A DNA stretch of 64,000 bases from Candidatus Venteria ishoeyi (GCF_030378065.1 NZ_JAUCGJ010000016.1:1-64000); one strand, 5' to 3'; positions 9,300-19,774 are shown, counted from the stretch's first letter. The notes: generated by a model not told the origin, from the letters alone. A program made the numbers and translations.

Positions 9300-10292
9300 A
9301 TGCAGGAAACAACCATTCCCGCAACAAATTTGCGGCAAAAACAACCTCGTTTTCAGGGCATGACTGCCGGACACCGCGCCTGCCTGGGTTGTGGTGAAGC
9401 TTTAGGCGCGCGCCTGGTGACAGAGGCCGCTGGCCCTGATGTCATGATTGCCAATGCCACGGGGTGTCTGGAAATTTTTACCACATCCTGGCCAGAATCC
9501 GCTTGGCGCGTGCCCTGGATGCATTCTTTGTTTGAAAATACCGGAGCGATTGCCGCCGGTATGGAAGCGGCCTTAAAAGCCCAGAAAAAATCCACTAAGG
9601 TGCTGGCTTTCGGCGGTGATGGCGGCACTTTTGATATTGGCTTTCAGGCATTGTCCGGGATGCTGGAACGGGGGCATAATGTGCTCTACGTTTGCTTTGA
9701 CAACGAAGCCTATATGAATACCGGTATCCAGCGTTCCAGCTCCACTCCGCACGCGGCGATGACGACCACTTCGCCCCCCGGCAAAGAACGCATGGGAAAA
9801 CGTCATCTGAAAAAAGATATGGTATCAATTGTTGCGGCGCACCATATTCCTTATGCCGCTACCAGTTCTGTGGCATGGCCTTCAGATATTCGCAAAAAAG
9901 TACGCCGTGCAATGGCGATAGATGGCCCAACTTTTTTACAGATTCATGTGCCCTGTCCGCTGGGCTGGGGTTTTGATGGCGCAAAAACTATTGAGGTGGG
10001 ACGACTTGCGGTACAAACCGGTTTATTTCCTATTATTGAAATCGAGCGTGGCGGTTTAACTGGTGTATTACCTATCCGTAACCCCCGACCTGTAGAAGAT
10101 TATCTCAAGGAGCAGGGACGTTTCCGCCATTTATTCAAAAAAAATGATCTGCGCGCACAACAGGAATTAGCACATATTCAAGCGATTGCGGATCATAATA
10201 TTGAAGTATACGAACTGAAAGGTCACGGCAGTAGCGCGTTTGATGATGAGGGCATGACGCTGGTACAACGTGGAGGACTGCGGCGGGCTTAA
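9300..10292 (+). CDS. 2-oxoacid:ferredoxin oxidoreductase beta subunit (PorB-like)
   Basis: The 330-residue thiamine-diphosphate-binding subunit. Cysteines expected to hold the proximal [4Fe-4S] cluster are visible: HRACLGCGEA (two), NATGCLEIF (one) and VPCPLGWGF (one). The ThDP motif is GGDGGTFDIG, and NTGIQRSSSTPHAAMTTTSP is the PorB signature, favouring pyruvate as substrate. The ATG at 9300 follows the alpha stop directly. A long hairpin at 10313 closes the operon. Confidence 0.92.
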   Translation: MQETTIPATNLRQKQPRFQGMTAGHRACLGCGEALGARLVTEAAGPDVMIANATGCLEIFTTSWPESAWRVPWMHSLFENTGAIAAGMEAALKAQKKSTKVLAFGGDGGTFDIGFQALSGMLERGHNVLYVCFDNEAYMNTGIQRSSSTPHAAMTTTSPPGKERMGKRHLKKDMVSIVAAHHIPYAATSSVAWPSDIRKKVRRAMAIDGPTFLQIHVPCPLGWGFDGAKTIEVGRLAVQTGLFPIIEIERGGLTGVLPIRNPRPVEDYLKEQGRFRHLFKKNDLRAQQELAHIQAIADHNIEVYELKGHGSSAFDDEGMTLVQRGGLRRA

Positions 10293-10312
10293 ACCCCGTC
10301 CATTTTATATTG

Positions 10313-10349
10313 TTAAAGGCACACACGCCACAGGCGTGCGTGCCTTTAA
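10313..10349. terminator. Bidirectional terminator between porB and fabB
   Basis: TTAAAGGCACACACGCC and GGCGTGCGTGCCTTTAA form a 17-bp stem with one mismatch and a 3-base loop. It lies in the 60-bp space between two convergent genes, and the A/T-rich stem ends can serve both strands. Confidence 0.75.
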
Positions 10350-10352
10350 AGC

Positions 10353-11567
10353 TTACAGTTTTTGCATCACCAGACAGGCATTGGTGCCGCCAAAACCAAA
10401 GCTGTTGGACATCACGGTTTTGAGTCCAGCATTTTCAATTTTTTCACGCACAATGGGAATACCTGCCGCGCCGGGGTCAAGCTCTTGAATATTGGCTGAA
10501 GCAGAAATAAAATCATTTTCCAGCATTAACAAGCTGTAAATGGCTTCATTGGAGCCTGCTGCACCCAGGGCGTGACCCGTCAGGGATTTGGTGGAACTAA
10601 CGTGGGGCATTTTGCCATCGCCAAATACCGTGCGCATGGCTTCCAGTTCTTTTAAGTCGCCAGCAGGCGTGCTGGTGCCGTGAGCGTTGATGTAATCAAT
10701 CGGCGTGGAAACGGTTTCCATTGCCTGCTGCATACAGCGCACTGCGCCTTCACCAGAGGGCTGAACCATATCGTAGCCATCAGAGGTTGCGCCATAGCCA
10801 ATGACTTCGGCATAGATTTTTGCACCGCGTGCCTGCGCATGTTCCAGCGACTCCAGTACCACCACGCCACCGCCACCGGAAATCACAAAACCATCACGGT
10901 TGGCATCATAGGGACGCGAAGCAATGCCTGGGTTGTCGTTGTACTTGGAAGACAGCGCACCCATAGCGTCAAACAACATGGTCATGCTCCAGTGCAGTTC
11001 TTCACCGCCACCGGCAAACATCACATCCTGCTTGCCCATTTGAATTTGTTCCACGGCGTTGCCAATACAATGCGCACTGGTGGAACAGGCGGAACTGATA
11101 GAGTAGTTCAGCCCTTTAATCTTGAAGGCCGTGCTAAGACAGGCGGAAGTGGTACTGCACATGGTGCGTGGTACCATATAAGGCCCGACTCGGCGCAGCC
11201 CTTTTTTACGTAATAAATCTGCTGCCAGCACCTGATTTTCTGAGGAACCGCCACCAGAACCCATAATCAGGCCAGTGCGGGTGTTGGATACCAAGTCTTC
11301 ACTCAGTTGCGCATCGGCAATGGCCTCACGCATGGCGATATAATTATAAGCTGCGGCATCACCCATGAAGCGTTTGAGCTTACGATCAATTTCAGCCGCC
11401 AGATCAATATTTAAACCGCCATGCACATGGCTGCGAAAACCTAAATCTGCGTATTCCTGCACAAAATTGATGCCGGAGTCTCCATTTTGTAAAGATTTCA
11501 GAACTTCCTGTTTATTATTTCCAATACTGGAAACAATGCCGATACCGGTAATGACTACACGTTTCAA
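10353..11567 (-). CDS. fabB: Beta-ketoacyl-ACP synthase I
   Basis: Elongating condensing enzyme for unsaturated fatty acids. The 404-residue protein has the catalytic Cys in [13 protein letters not shown], the first His in [12 protein letters not shown] and the second in [14 protein letters not shown], completing the Cys-His-His triad. It lies 13 bp after fabA, the standard fabAB operon of gammaproteobacteria, which supports FabB over FabF. Confidence 0.96.
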   Translation of the reverse strand: MKRVVITGIGIVSSIGNNKQEVLKSLQNGDSGINFVQEYADLGFRSHVHGGLNIDLAAEIDRKLKRFMGDAAAYNYIAMREAIADAQLSEDLVSNTRTGLIMGSGGGSSENQVLAADLLRKKGLRRVGPYMVPRTMCSTTSACLSTAFKIKGLNYSISSACSTSAHCIGNAVEQIQMGKQDVMFAGGGEELHWSMTMLFDAMGALSSKYNDNPGIASRPYDANRDGFVISGGGGVVVLESLEHAQARGAKIYAEVIGYGATSDGYDMVQPSGEGAVRCMQQAMETVSTPIDYINAHGTSTPAGDLKELEAMRTVFGDGKMPHVSSTKSLTGHALGAAGSNEAIYSLLMLENDFISASANIQELDPGAAGIPIVREKIENAGLKTVMSNSFGFGGTNACLVMQKL

Positions 11568-11580
11568 TGTATTTAACTCC

Positions 11581-12114
11581 TTAAAAGTTTTCGGTATTCT
11601 GGAATAAACCTACGCGCAGATCTTTTGCGGTGTAAATTTCCTTGCCATCTACCGACATGCTGCAATCGCCAATGCCCATGACCAATTTCCGTATAATAAC
11701 GCGTTTCATATCAATATTGTAGACTACACGCTTTTTCTCCGGGGTAACTTGCCCGGTGAATTTCACCTCACCACCACCCAGCGCGCGACCACGTCCAGGG
11801 CCGCCCATCCAGCCAAGAAAAAAGCCGATCAACTGCCACATGGCATCTAAGCCCAAACAACCCGGCATTACCGGATCGCCAGGGAAATGACAATCAAAAA
11901 ACCATAATGATGGATCAATGTCTAATTCAGCAACAATCTGGCCCTTACCATAAGCACCACCATCTTCAGTAATACTGACAATGCGATCAAACATCAGCAT
12001 TGGCGGCATGGGCAGTTGTGCATTGCCAGGGCCAAACATTTTGCCCTGCGCGCAATCGAGCAGTTCATCGCGACTATAACTGTTTTGTTGGGTAAAGTTC
12101 GTTGAATTTGCCAT
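11581..12114 (-). CDS. fabA: 3-hydroxydecanoyl-ACP dehydratase/isomerase
   Basis: Makes and isomerises trans-2-decenoyl-ACP, the committed step to unsaturated fatty acids. The 177-residue protein shows the active-site histidine in [20 protein letters not shown] with the conserved Asp a few residues on (LGLDAMWQ), and the start [17 protein letters not shown] aligns with E. coli FabA. First gene of the fabA-fabB pair; the cbpA-like gene lies 33 bp upstream in the same direction. Confidence 0.96.
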   Translation of the reverse strand: MANSTNFTQQNSYSRDELLDCAQGKMFGPGNAQLPMPPMLMFDRIVSITEDGGAYGKGQIVAELDIDPSLWFFDCHFPGDPVMPGCLGLDAMWQLIGFFLGWMGGPGRGRALGGGEVKFTGQVTPEKKRVVYNIDMKRVIIRKLVMGIGDCSMSVDGKEIYTAKDLRVGLFQNTENF

Positions 12115-12147
12115 AAAAGTGGTTCTTTAGTTGTTGTGAATAAGCGG

Positions 12148-13092
12148 TTAGGAGAAAAAGCTTTCTCGGGGATCCAGGGGCAGGCTGTTTGCCATCGTTT
12201 GGTAAAACTGCTGCGCTGTTTCATTATCCGCAGGCGGGGTGAATATCTGCAAAATCAGATACAAATCGCCACTGATTTTACCGGGCAGGCCACGACCTTT
12301 CAGGCGCATTTTTTTCCCGGACTGGCTGCCAGCGGGAATTTTAATACCTAAGGTACCACCCGGTGTTGGGATTTCAATGCGCCCACCTAAAGCAGCTTCC
12401 CAGGGGGTGATCGGTAAATCCAGATGTAAATCGCGCGCTTCAATTCGATATAAGGGGTGCTCTTCAAATGCGATTTCCAGATATAAATCCCCGGCTCTGG
12501 CACCATGTCTGCCAGGCCCGCCTTGCCCTGTGAGACGAATTTTTTGTCCGGCAATGACACCTTTGGGAATTTTGATATTCAAGGTACGTTTTTGTGAACG
12601 TAAGTGACCCTGAGCATTGGTTGCCGGAAGGTTTAACTGAATCGCGCGACTGGCACCAGAATACGCATCTTCCAGACTGATTAAAATTTTAGCGTGGTGA
12701 TCTTCACCTTTTTGTGGAAAACCCTGGCTGCCAGTATGACCGGAAAAGCCGCTGCGCTGACCAAAAAAACTTTCAAAAAAATCACTAAAACCTGCGCCAG
12801 TGCCTGCACCACCTCTGCCACTGAATTCAAAACCTGAGTCCCAGTTTGGCGGTGGTTTGAATTGTTCGCCGGCACGCCATTGAGAACCCAATTGCTCATA
12901 AGCCGCACGTTTTTCGGGATCTTTTAAGACTTCGTAAGCTTCACCAATTTCTTTAAATTTTTGTTCAGCATTGGCTTCCTTGCTGACATCAGGGTGGTAT
13001 TTACGCGCTAATTTGCGATAGGATTTTTTTAATGCATCCTGCGTGACATCACGGGGTACACCCATGATTTTATAATAATCCTTATATTCCAT
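12148..13092 (-). CDS. CbpA-like DnaJ-family co-chaperone
   Basis: A 314-residue J-domain protein: the J domain occupies about residues 4-70 with the DnaK-stimulating HPD (RKYHPDVSKEANAEQKF). A Gly/Phe-rich linker follows (about 85-130, GRGGAGTGAGFSDFFESFFG), then two C-terminal substrate-binding beta domains. It lacks the four CxxCxGxG zinc repeats of true DnaJ, as CbpA/DjlA-type class B proteins do. It lies directly downstream of rfbA (9 bp). Confidence 0.88.
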   Translation of the reverse strand: MEYKDYYKIMGVPRDVTQDALKKSYRKLARKYHPDVSKEANAEQKFKEIGEAYEVLKDPEKRAAYEQLGSQWRAGEQFKPPPNWDSGFEFSGRGGAGTGAGFSDFFESFFGQRSGFSGHTGSQGFPQKGEDHHAKILISLEDAYSGASRAIQLNLPATNAQGHLRSQKRTLNIKIPKGVIAGQKIRLTGQGGPGRHGARAGDLYLEIAFEEHPLYRIEARDLHLDLPITPWEAALGGRIEIPTPGGTLGIKIPAGSQSGKKMRLKGRGLPGKISGDLYLILQIFTPPADNETAQQFYQTMANSLPLDPRESFFS

Positions 13093-13101
13093 CTGGCGAC
13101 C

Positions 13102-13980
13102 TCAGCGCACATCCAAAGATAATAATTGCTGGAGATAAACACCATAACCACTTTTTAATAAAGGGCTGGCCAGGCGTTCAAGCTGAGCATCATCAATATA
13201 ACCCATGCGCCAGGCAATTTCTTCAGGACAGGCAATTTTCAGCCCCTGGCGTTTTTCAATGGTGGCAATATAAGCCGCCGCTTCCAGCAGCGAGTCATGG
13301 GTACCGGTATCCAACCAGGCCATGCCGCGACCCATGATTTCCACATTCAGTTGAGCATTATCCAGGTAGTGCTGGTTGATATCCGTTATTTCCAATTCAC
13401 CACGGGGTGAAGGTTTAATCTGTCGGGCAATATCCACCACTTGATTATCATAAAAATACAAACCGGTTACCGCGTAACTGGAACGGGGTTTTTGAGGTTT
13501 TTCCTCCAGGCTGATGACCTTATTGGAACCTTTCTCAAACTCAACCACGCCATAGCGTTCCGGATCGCCGACTTTATACGCAAATACGCGCCCACCCACC
13601 GTCAGGCTTGCTGCCTTATGTAACTGGGTTTGGAAATCATGCCCGTAAAAAATATTATCGCCCAGAATCAAAGCACAGGGAGAATTACCAATAAACGATT
13701 TACCAATAATAAAAGCCTGCGCCAGACCTTCAGGTTCTGGCTGTACCGTATATTGGATGGAAATCCCCCATTGGCTGCCATTACCCAGTAATTGTTCAAA
13801 ACGCGGAGTGTCTTGTGGCGTGGAGATCAATAAAACATCCTGAATTCCCGCCAACATCAGGGTAGACAGTGGATGATACACCATGGGTTTGTCATAAACT
13901 GGCAATAATTGTTTGGAGACGGCCTGGGTTGCGGGATGTAGTCGTGTACCGGAACCCCCAGCGAGAATAATGCCTTTCAT
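13102..13980 (-). CDS. rfbA: Glucose-1-phosphate thymidylyltransferase
   Basis: Makes dTDP-glucose, the first step toward dTDP-rhamnose and other surface sugars. The 292-residue protein starts with the nucleotidyltransferase signature [19 protein letters not shown] followed by [17 protein letters not shown], and contains [11 protein letters not shown] and the [18 protein letters not shown] stretch. No other rhamnose genes are adjacent, so it may stand alone or serve another pathway. Confidence 0.94.
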   Translation of the reverse strand: MKGIILAGGSGTRLHPATQAVSKQLLPVYDKPMVYHPLSTLMLAGIQDVLLISTPQDTPRFEQLLGNGSQWGISIQYTVQPEPEGLAQAFIIGKSFIGNSPCALILGDNIFYGHDFQTQLHKAASLTVGGRVFAYKVGDPERYGVVEFEKGSNKVISLEEKPQKPRSSYAVTGLYFYDNQVVDIARQIKPSPRGELEITDINQHYLDNAQLNVEIMGRGMAWLDTGTHDSLLEAAAYIATIEKRQGLKIACPEEIAWRMGYIDDAQLERLASPLLKSGYGVYLQQLLSLDVR

Positions 13981-14015
13981 TGTGCCCTTGTCCGTGATGT
14001 TGAATGAAAAGTCTG

Positions 14016-14090
14016 TTTTTAATCCTTGTTTTTAGCACCTGTTTTTAATGAGGCGAGTTTTCCCCATAAAAATAAAAACAGGATTAAAAA
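14016..14090. terminator. Long inverted repeat between cytochrome c gene and rfbA
   Basis: TTTTTAATCCTTGTTTTTA (14016-14034) and TAAAAACAGGATTAAAAA (14073-14090) are inverted copies differing by one extra T, separated by 38 bases. Position after the cytochrome gene and before rfbA fits a terminator or a small palindromic repeat. The rest of the 200-bp gap shows nothing else. Confidence 0.5.
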
Positions 14091-14181
14091 AACCGGTCAG
14101 TATATCAAGTTTTTAATTTTTTTAATGATTTAATCACTAATGCTCACTAATGGATGCTAAGGCTTTAGTCTTTATTTTGGA

Positions 14182-14877
14182 TTATGGCGATAGATTTGGC
14201 ATTTTTGCCTGGGCTGCATAATATAACAGCAATAATTCCAGCCAATCCATTTCTTTAACACCTGCATTAATATCATCTAGTTCCGCCTCATTCATCGCAG
14301 TGAGACGTTTTACCATTTTTTGTGGCATTTCGCGTTTGTTTGTTTGAAAATCTGACATGCTGTGGCGCAGGTAAGGCAGCCATTGTCCGGCAAGTATGCC
14401 CACTCCATTGTTATCAATACGCCCCTGCTTTTTATGACACCTCGCGCAATAGGTCTGGTGCAACGCTTTCCCTTTTTCCATTTGTTGTGGCGTAAGCTGT
14501 TTAAATGCCTGAGTTTGCTCGGCAGGGGTAAAACCTAGTGCTGCATAATAGCGGGATAATTGCTGAATTTTTTCTCTTTGTCTTAAGTCGCTGTTGCCTT
14601 GCAATAAATGCGCTTGAATAGCGTGGCCCTGAGCAGTTAAATTAGGGCGTTTATCCGCCTGAAATGCAAATAAAGCACGTTGCAGGGTTTTCTTTGCCAG
14701 TCCTGCAATAATGGGAATCTCAGGATTTGTACTAATGCCATCCACGCCATGACATTCCGCGCAAATATTAAGCTGGGATTGTACATAGGGCGCTGCTGGA
14801 TTGGCTTCCTGCTGCTGGGCTGCTGCCAGACTGCTTGTTATCAATAATAGGTAAGCGGGGAAATGAGTTATCATCAT
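14182..14877 (-). CDS. Diheme c-type cytochrome (c4/c553-like), periplasmic
   Basis: A 231-residue secreted electron carrier. The N-terminal hydrophobic signal (AYLLLITSSLAAAQQ) is followed by two heme-binding motifs, CAECH at residues 39-43 and CARCH at about 142-146, each starting a cytochrome-c fold, with later methionines as possible sixth ligands (for example REMPQKMVKR). Length and two-domain layout fit cytochrome c4. Redox partners are not next to it; likely donors or acceptors are terminal oxidases or sulfur-oxidation enzymes, which is inference. Confidence 0.85.
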   Translation of the reverse strand: MMITHFPAYLLLITSSLAAAQQQEANPAAPYVQSQLNICAECHGVDGISTNPEIPIIAGLAKKTLQRALFAFQADKRPNLTAQGHAIQAHLLQGNSDLRQREKIQQLSRYYAALGFTPAEQTQAFKQLTPQQMEKGKALHQTYCARCHKKQGRIDNNGVGILAGQWLPYLRHSMSDFQTNKREMPQKMVKRLTAMNEAELDDINAGVKEMDWLELLLLYYAAQAKMPNLSP

Positions 14878-14963
14878 ATTACTTCTACTTTGTCAGATTC
14901 CAGGAAACCGCTATCACGCATTCCCGAAACAGTCTGTTTTAAAGAAAAAGTGACAAACTAGAA

Positions 14964-15509
14964 TTACCAGGTCGGTGTTTTCTCAGTCACTTCATTCGTC
15001 GTCCAATCCCAATCAATTGACTGCCGTGCTGATTTTAGTTTACCTTTGCTAAAGTCCAGTTCCGCAAAGGCATATTGAATATAGTTATACACCAGTTTAA
15101 CTGTTTCAGTGCCGCCGTCTTCAGCAGTAGGTTCAATCGTATAGTCGCTGATGTAGGCTTTTTTCATGCTAATCATCATGCTTTTATTATTTTTATAAAC
15201 CGGGCTGGCTTCCCCCAGAGAGCGATAAATACAGATTTGCGCATCCAGGCACTGCCCAATCCAACAGGCTTTGATTAAGTTATCTGAGGCATTGTCATTG
15301 TATTTTTTAAATTCCAGTCCTTCATGATTACAACGTGCGGAGGGACCGAGTTCGCTGCTACGGGTTGCCGAGCTGACAGGCTGCGTAAAGCTGTGACTTA
15401 AGTCAAAAATCTCTATCCATTCTTTATGGGTTTTAACCTGACTGTTGCCTTTAAAAAAACTGCCTTTTTGATCAGTGGGGTAAATTTTCAGATAAATACT
15501 GGCAGCCAT
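14964..15509 (-). CDS. Hcp-family type VI secretion tube protein, copy 1
   Basis: A 181-residue Hcp1-family protein, no signal peptide. Family features: ASIYLKIYPTDQKGSFFKGN near the start, WIEIFDLSHSFTQP, EFKKYNDNASDNLIKACWIG and the C-terminal VYNYIQYAFAELDFSKGKLK. Hcp forms the hexameric inner tube of the type VI system and can carry effectors. It lies 12 bp after a clear paralogue. No other T6SS structural genes (vipA/B, vgrG, tssJKL) are in the window, so this is an orphan pair. Confidence 0.85.
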   Translation of the reverse strand: MAASIYLKIYPTDQKGSFFKGNSQVKTHKEWIEIFDLSHSFTQPVSSATRSSELGPSARCNHEGLEFKKYNDNASDNLIKACWIGQCLDAQICIYRSLGEASPVYKNNKSMMISMKKAYISDYTIEPTAEDGGTETVKLVYNYIQYAFAELDFSKGKLKSARQSIDWDWTTNEVTEKTPTW

Positions 15510-15521
15510 TTTCTCTTCCCC

Positions 15522-16070
15522 TTACCAACTTGGTAATTTTGCAGTGATTTCGTTTGTTGTCCAGTTCCAGTCAACCGCCTGACGTGCGCTTTTGAGCTTG
15601 CCTTGGGCAAAATCAAGTTCCGCAAATGCGTATTGAATATAATTATAAACCACTTTAATTTCTTCCGTGCCACCTTCCTCAGCACCTGGCGTAATGTTGT
15701 ATTCAGTAATGTAAGCCCGTTCCATATTAATCACCAGGCTTTTATTATTTGGGCCTACAGGGCCTGTCAAATCCCCCAGTGAGCGATAAATACAAATGGT
15801 CAAATCCAAACACTGTCCCAACCAACAGGCTTTCATCAGGTTATCAGTGGCATTATCATTAAACTTTTTAAAGCTTGCGGGTTCATGATTACAACGTGCG
15901 GAAGGGGCCAGATCGCTGCTACGGGTCGCTGCGGTAATGGGTTGCTGGAATGTGTGACTGTATTCCTGAATCTCAATCCATTCTTTATGCGCCTTAACCT
16001 GAGAATTGCCTTTGAAAAAATCACCGGTTTTTGTCGTAGGATAAATCTTTAAAAAAACACTGGTACTCAT
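15522..16070 (-). CDS. Hcp-family type VI secretion tube protein, copy 2
   Basis: A 182-residue paralogue of the next gene, sharing most of its length (SVFLKIYPTTKTGDFFKGN, KKFNDNATDNLMKACWLGQ, AFAELDFAQGKLKSARQ). The ATG at 16070 was preferred over an upstream start at 16091 because AGGAGGGG lies a few bases before it and the family starts here. Upstream is a 190-bp intergenic region shared with a divergent LysM lipoprotein gene. Confidence 0.85.
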   Translation of the reverse strand: MSTSVFLKIYPTTKTGDFFKGNSQVKAHKEWIEIQEYSHTFQQPITAATRSSDLAPSARCNHEPASFKKFNDNATDNLMKACWLGQCLDLTICIYRSLGDLTGPVGPNNKSLVINMERAYITEYNITPGAEEGGTEEIKVVYNYIQYAFAELDFAQGKLKSARQAVDWNWTTNEITAKLPSW

Positions 16071-16263
16071 GACCCCTCCTCTCAGCAACAAGATTGCCCG
16101 TATAATGCGGGTACAGACTGTATTATGATAGTTTTACGATGAACTATAAGCGCCAAGCCGTTCAAAACTATCGATAAAAGACAGTTGATTTAGTATCAGA
16201 ATACAGTTACTTTAACAAGTTATTTTCCAGATTGAAAATTTTTTATTGAGGTTATTCTAAACC

Positions 16264-17802
16264 ATGAATACGACAGCCATGCTTTCTACATCGTACCCTT
16301 TGGCTAAAAAAACGCTGAAAATGTTAGTGCTGCTTACCCCTATTGTCGCCACTACCGCTTGCGGTCGTTTTCAGAATATTTTTGAAGATCCTCAACCGGT
16401 GGCACAAGTGCCTGGCGGCACGGTTGTAGTGCCTTCCGTTGAAACCGGCGAAGGGGGAATGTCCTCGCCCGTAATTGCTGCGCCAAGTATGCCAGCAAGT
16501 GGGCGCTTCCATACGGTACAGGCGGGTGATAGTTTATATAAAATCAGTCACTATTATGGCATTGATTATAAAAATGTTGCGCTGTGGAATGGCATCAGCG
16601 CGCCTGCTTACACCATTCACCCCGGTCAGCGCTTACGCCTGGAACCCGCAGCAGGTCTGCCAGCACCGGTTGCCAGTGCACCAGTGCATAGCTATCCCAG
16701 TGCACCACCGGTCAGCAGCACACCGCCTGCGGCAAGACCCGTCCCACCGGTTGCCAAACCTGAATCTTCTGAGCCGGTCAGATATGAATTTGACTGGGAT
16801 ACAGGCACGATTAAACCAAAAAAACCTGCTGCGGTGGTTGCTTCTGTACCAGTAAGACCGATTCCTGTGATTGCAGCAACCCCCACAAGGGAGCTTGCGC
16901 CCATTGTTATACCTGAAAATATCCCCCTGGTTAATATGCCTGTGCCCGTGACTGCCGTTGCCAATGCCTCGCAATACCATACCGTCAAACGGGGTGATAC
17001 ACTGTATGCCATTGCCAATCAGTATGGTTTAAAAACGGCTGAATTAGCGGCCTTAAACGGTATCAGCAAACCTTATTTATTAAAAATCAATCAAAGCCTG
17101 TTAGTTTCAGCACCCTCTGTTGCTCCAGCAATTGCTATGGCACCGGCTGAGTTTCAAATTACACCACCGGCTATTCCAGTCGCCAGCATCCCTGTCACTG
17201 CCCAAGCTTCAGTTGCGCCAGCCGGTAGTGCAACGATTTATCACACGGTACAACGCGGTGATACACTCTACAGTATTGCCACACATTACCAGGCCAATTA
17301 TCGTGATGTTGCAGCATTAAACAATTTACCCAAACCTTATCATCTAACGGTGGGACAAAGTTTACAAATCAACGCTGCAATGCCAGTAAATACCACAGTA
17401 ACAACAAAATCAGTCAGGCCGCAGATTCATACTGTTGCCAAAGGTGATACGCTTTCCAATATTGCGCGTCAATATAACCAGAAATTACAACAACTGGCCG
17501 CATTAAACCAGCTAAAAAAACCCTATATGCTGCAAATTGGTCAGGCATTAAAAATTACTGAACCAGTACCTGTAAAACAAAGCCTGATGCTCGCCAGTGC
17601 AGCACCCATTGCGCTTGTAGCAACAACAGAAAAACAGGACAGCTTAAGCGGTGAAGTGATTTATCACACGGTGAACACCGGGGAAAGTCTGGCAAATATT
17701 GCCACGCAGTACCAGGTAGGACTGAATGAACTGGCTTTATGGAATGGGATTGCGCCGCCTTACCGGATTTATCCCAATCAGACAGTAACCATTTACCGCT
17801 AA
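16264..17802 (+). CDS. Five-LysM lipoprotein
   Basis: A 512-residue cell-envelope protein. A lipobox-like TTACG near residue 33 ends the signal peptide, predicting a lipoprotein. Five LysM domains follow, each starting with a sequence like FHTVQAGDSLYKIS or YHTVKRGDTLYAIA (about residues 82, 238, 321, 393 and 468), separated by Pro/Ala/Val-rich linkers. It has no catalytic domain, so it probably binds peptidoglycan. It lies 13 bp before the NlpD gene and probably shares its transcript. Confidence 0.85.
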   Translation: MNTTAMLSTSYPLAKKTLKMLVLLTPIVATTACGRFQNIFEDPQPVAQVPGGTVVVPSVETGEGGMSSPVIAAPSMPASGRFHTVQAGDSLYKISHYYGIDYKNVALWNGISAPAYTIHPGQRLRLEPAAGLPAPVASAPVHSYPSAPPVSSTPPAARPVPPVAKPESSEPVRYEFDWDTGTIKPKKPAAVVASVPVRPIPVIAATPTRELAPIVIPENIPLVNMPVPVTAVANASQYHTVKRGDTLYAIANQYGLKTAELAALNGISKPYLLKINQSLLVSAPSVAPAIAMAPAEFQITPPAIPVASIPVTAQASVAPAGSATIYHTVQRGDTLYSIATHYQANYRDVAALNNLPKPYHLTVGQSLQINAAMPVNTTVTTKSVRPQIHTVAKGDTLSNIARQYNQKLQQLAALNQLKKPYMLQIGQALKITEPVPVKQSLMLASAAPIALVATTEKQDSLSGEVIYHTVNTGESLANIATQYQVGLNELALWNGIAPPYRIYPNQTVTIYR

Positions 17803-17815
17803 GTGCAGCTTAATC

Positions 17816-18694
17816 ATGCAATGGATAAAGCACAGTCAGTGCAATGGGCGCTTAAGCTGGCTGGCAATAATAGTATTATTCGGGCTTAATGCCTGCACCA
17901 GCCGTTATTACGCCGCGCCGGTTGAAAACCGGCAACAAAACGGCTATAGCGTGCCTGCCCCCGTTGTTGCCAAGCCTGCCAATAGCGCAACAAGGGCGGC
18001 ATCCGCCAGTTATCAAGCACTGGATACTCAGGGCCGCCACCAGGTAAAGGCAGGCGATACCTTGTACCGTATTGCGCGGCACTATCAACAAAGCGTCAGG
18101 CAATTAGCAGCCTGGAATCGTTTATCGCCCCCTTATACCGTATATCCCGGTCAGGTTTTACAAGTCAGGCCGGTTGTGGCAGCGCCGGTACAAACTTCAC
18201 CACGCACAGTGCCACACACAAGCAGTCAACGTCCAACGCGGCAGCTTGCACCGCGTGCCATGCGCCCGGTGCCTGCGCAAAGCCACGCCCGTACATCCGT
18301 TAATTGCACACCTAATGGTGGTTTAAGGCATTGGCGCTGGCCCACCCAGGTGCATAAAATCAGCACCACCTTTACCCGCAGTGGACGGCGTGGCATCACA
18401 ATTGCGGGGCAAACCGGACAACCGGTACTTGCCGCACATGCCGGTAAAGTGTTATACAGTGGTGTGGGCGTGAATGGCTATTATGGGGATCTAATTATTA
18501 TTCAACATCACCCGGCCTGGTTAAGCGTTTATGCTTACAATCGTACACTACGTGTACGCGAAAATGATCAGGTACAAGCCGGACAGATCATTGCCTCAAT
18601 GGGAAAAAACAGCCAGGGACAAACCGCCCTGCATTTTGAAATTAGTTGTGATGGTAAAACCGTCGACCCCTTAAAATTTTTACCTACTTTTTAG
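17816..18694 (+). CDS. nlpD: NlpD-like amidase activator, LysM + degenerate LytM
   Basis: A 292-residue outer-membrane lipoprotein (lipobox-like LNAC near residue 27). One LysM domain (about 75-120, HQVKAGDTLYRIARHYQQ) and a C-terminal LytM/M23 fold (about 195-290). The metal-binding histidines of active LytM enzymes are replaced: RRGITIAG instead of HxGxD, YAYN instead of YxHN, and TALHFEI retaining only one His. This degeneracy is typical of NlpD, which activates the amidase AmiC. Its place directly before rpoS is the conserved nlpD-rpoS arrangement. Confidence 0.9.
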   Translation: MQWIKHSQCNGRLSWLAIIVLFGLNACTSRYYAAPVENRQQNGYSVPAPVVAKPANSATRAASASYQALDTQGRHQVKAGDTLYRIARHYQQSVRQLAAWNRLSPPYTVYPGQVLQVRPVVAAPVQTSPRTVPHTSSQRPTRQLAPRAMRPVPAQSHARTSVNCTPNGGLRHWRWPTQVHKISTTFTRSGRRGITIAGQTGQPVLAAHAGKVLYSGVGVNGYYGDLIIIQHHPAWLSVYAYNRTLRVRENDQVQAGQIIASMGKNSQGQTALHFEISCDGKTVDPLKFLPTF

Positions 18695-18703
18695 GAAAAT
18701 TAT

Positions 18704-19774
18704 ATGTCACCGCGTCCGCCTAAGTCTGATACAGCACAGCAAAAAGATAAAGCGAATGTGGAAAAATCAGCCCATGAAACAGCCGTGACAAGTTCACAGA
18801 TTTCATCAGTCAGTGATGATGACATTGTGGAACTTCCTGATAAAGCCCTGCATGAAATCAATCAGGCGCTGGAAGAAAATGAGCTGGAAAAAGAAATCTT
18901 TGTACCCAGTGAAACACCTTTATTTGGCGCAAATAACAATGATAGTGAAAGAGATCCCACCCGCTTATATCTCAATGAAATCGGCTTTGTTCCCTTATTA
19001 ACGGCTGAAGAAGAAATCAATCTGGCCCGCCGCCTCCAAAAAGGTGATGAAGCTGCGCGCAAACATATGATTGAAGCCAATCTGCGTCTGGTCGTTAAAA
19101 TTGCAAGACGGCAGATGAACCGGGGACTGGCACTACTCGATTTGATTGAAGAAGGTAATATCGGTTTAATGCGTGCCGTTGAAAAATTTGATCCTGAACG
19201 TGGTTTTCGTTTTTCAACCTATGCCACCTGGTGGATACGCCAAACCATTGACCGCGCCTTAATGAATCAAACCCGCACCATACGCCTGCCAATTCATATC
19301 ATTAAAGAAATCAATCTCTATGTTCGCGCCACCCGCTATCTAGCCCATGTTTTAGGACGCGATCCCACTCCCGAAGATGTCGCGCGCCACCTGGATCATC
19401 CGATTGCAACCGTTAAAAAAATGATGGGCTTGAATGAGCGCACCACCTCGGTTGATGCAATACGTAATGACGATCAGGACAAGTCCCTGCTCGACACCCT
19501 GATTGATGAAAGCACGCCCGACCCATCAGAAGTACTGCAAGATGATGATTTACACCGGCATATCAACTTGTGGTTATCACAACTCAGCAACAAACAAAAA
19601 ACTGTGGTGGAATATCGTTTTGGCCTGCATGGCAAAGAAGTTTCAACCCTGGCAGAAGTAGGTGAAATTATCGGCATCACCCGCGAACGGGTGCGCCAGA
19701 TTCAAATTGAAGCACTACACCGATTGCGTGATATTCTGGAACGGGAAGGCTTGTCTGAAGATGTCCTAAAGTAG
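18704..19774 (+). CDS. rpoS: RNA polymerase sigma factor RpoS (sigma-38)
   Basis: Stationary-phase and general stress sigma factor. The 356-residue protein has an acidic N-terminus, then [21 protein letters not shown] (shortened region 1.2), region 2 with [17 protein letters not shown] and [20 protein letters not shown], and region 4 with [18 protein letters not shown]. It is shorter than RpoD and lacks the large non-conserved insert. It starts nine bases after nlpD. A hairpin overlaps its stop codon. Confidence 0.95.
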   Translation: MSPRPPKSDTAQQKDKANVEKSAHETAVTSSQISSVSDDDIVELPDKALHEINQALEENELEKEIFVPSETPLFGANNNDSERDPTRLYLNEIGFVPLLTAEEEINLARRLQKGDEAARKHMIEANLRLVVKIARRQMNRGLALLDLIEEGNIGLMRAVEKFDPERGFRFSTYATWWIRQTIDRALMNQTRTIRLPIHIIKEINLYVRATRYLAHVLGRDPTPEDVARHLDHPIATVKKMMGLNERTTSVDAIRNDDQDKSLLDTLIDESTPDPSEVLQDDDLHRHINLWLSQLSNKQKTVVEYRFGLHGKEVSTLAEVGEIIGITRERVRQIQIEALHRLRDILEREGLSEDVLK

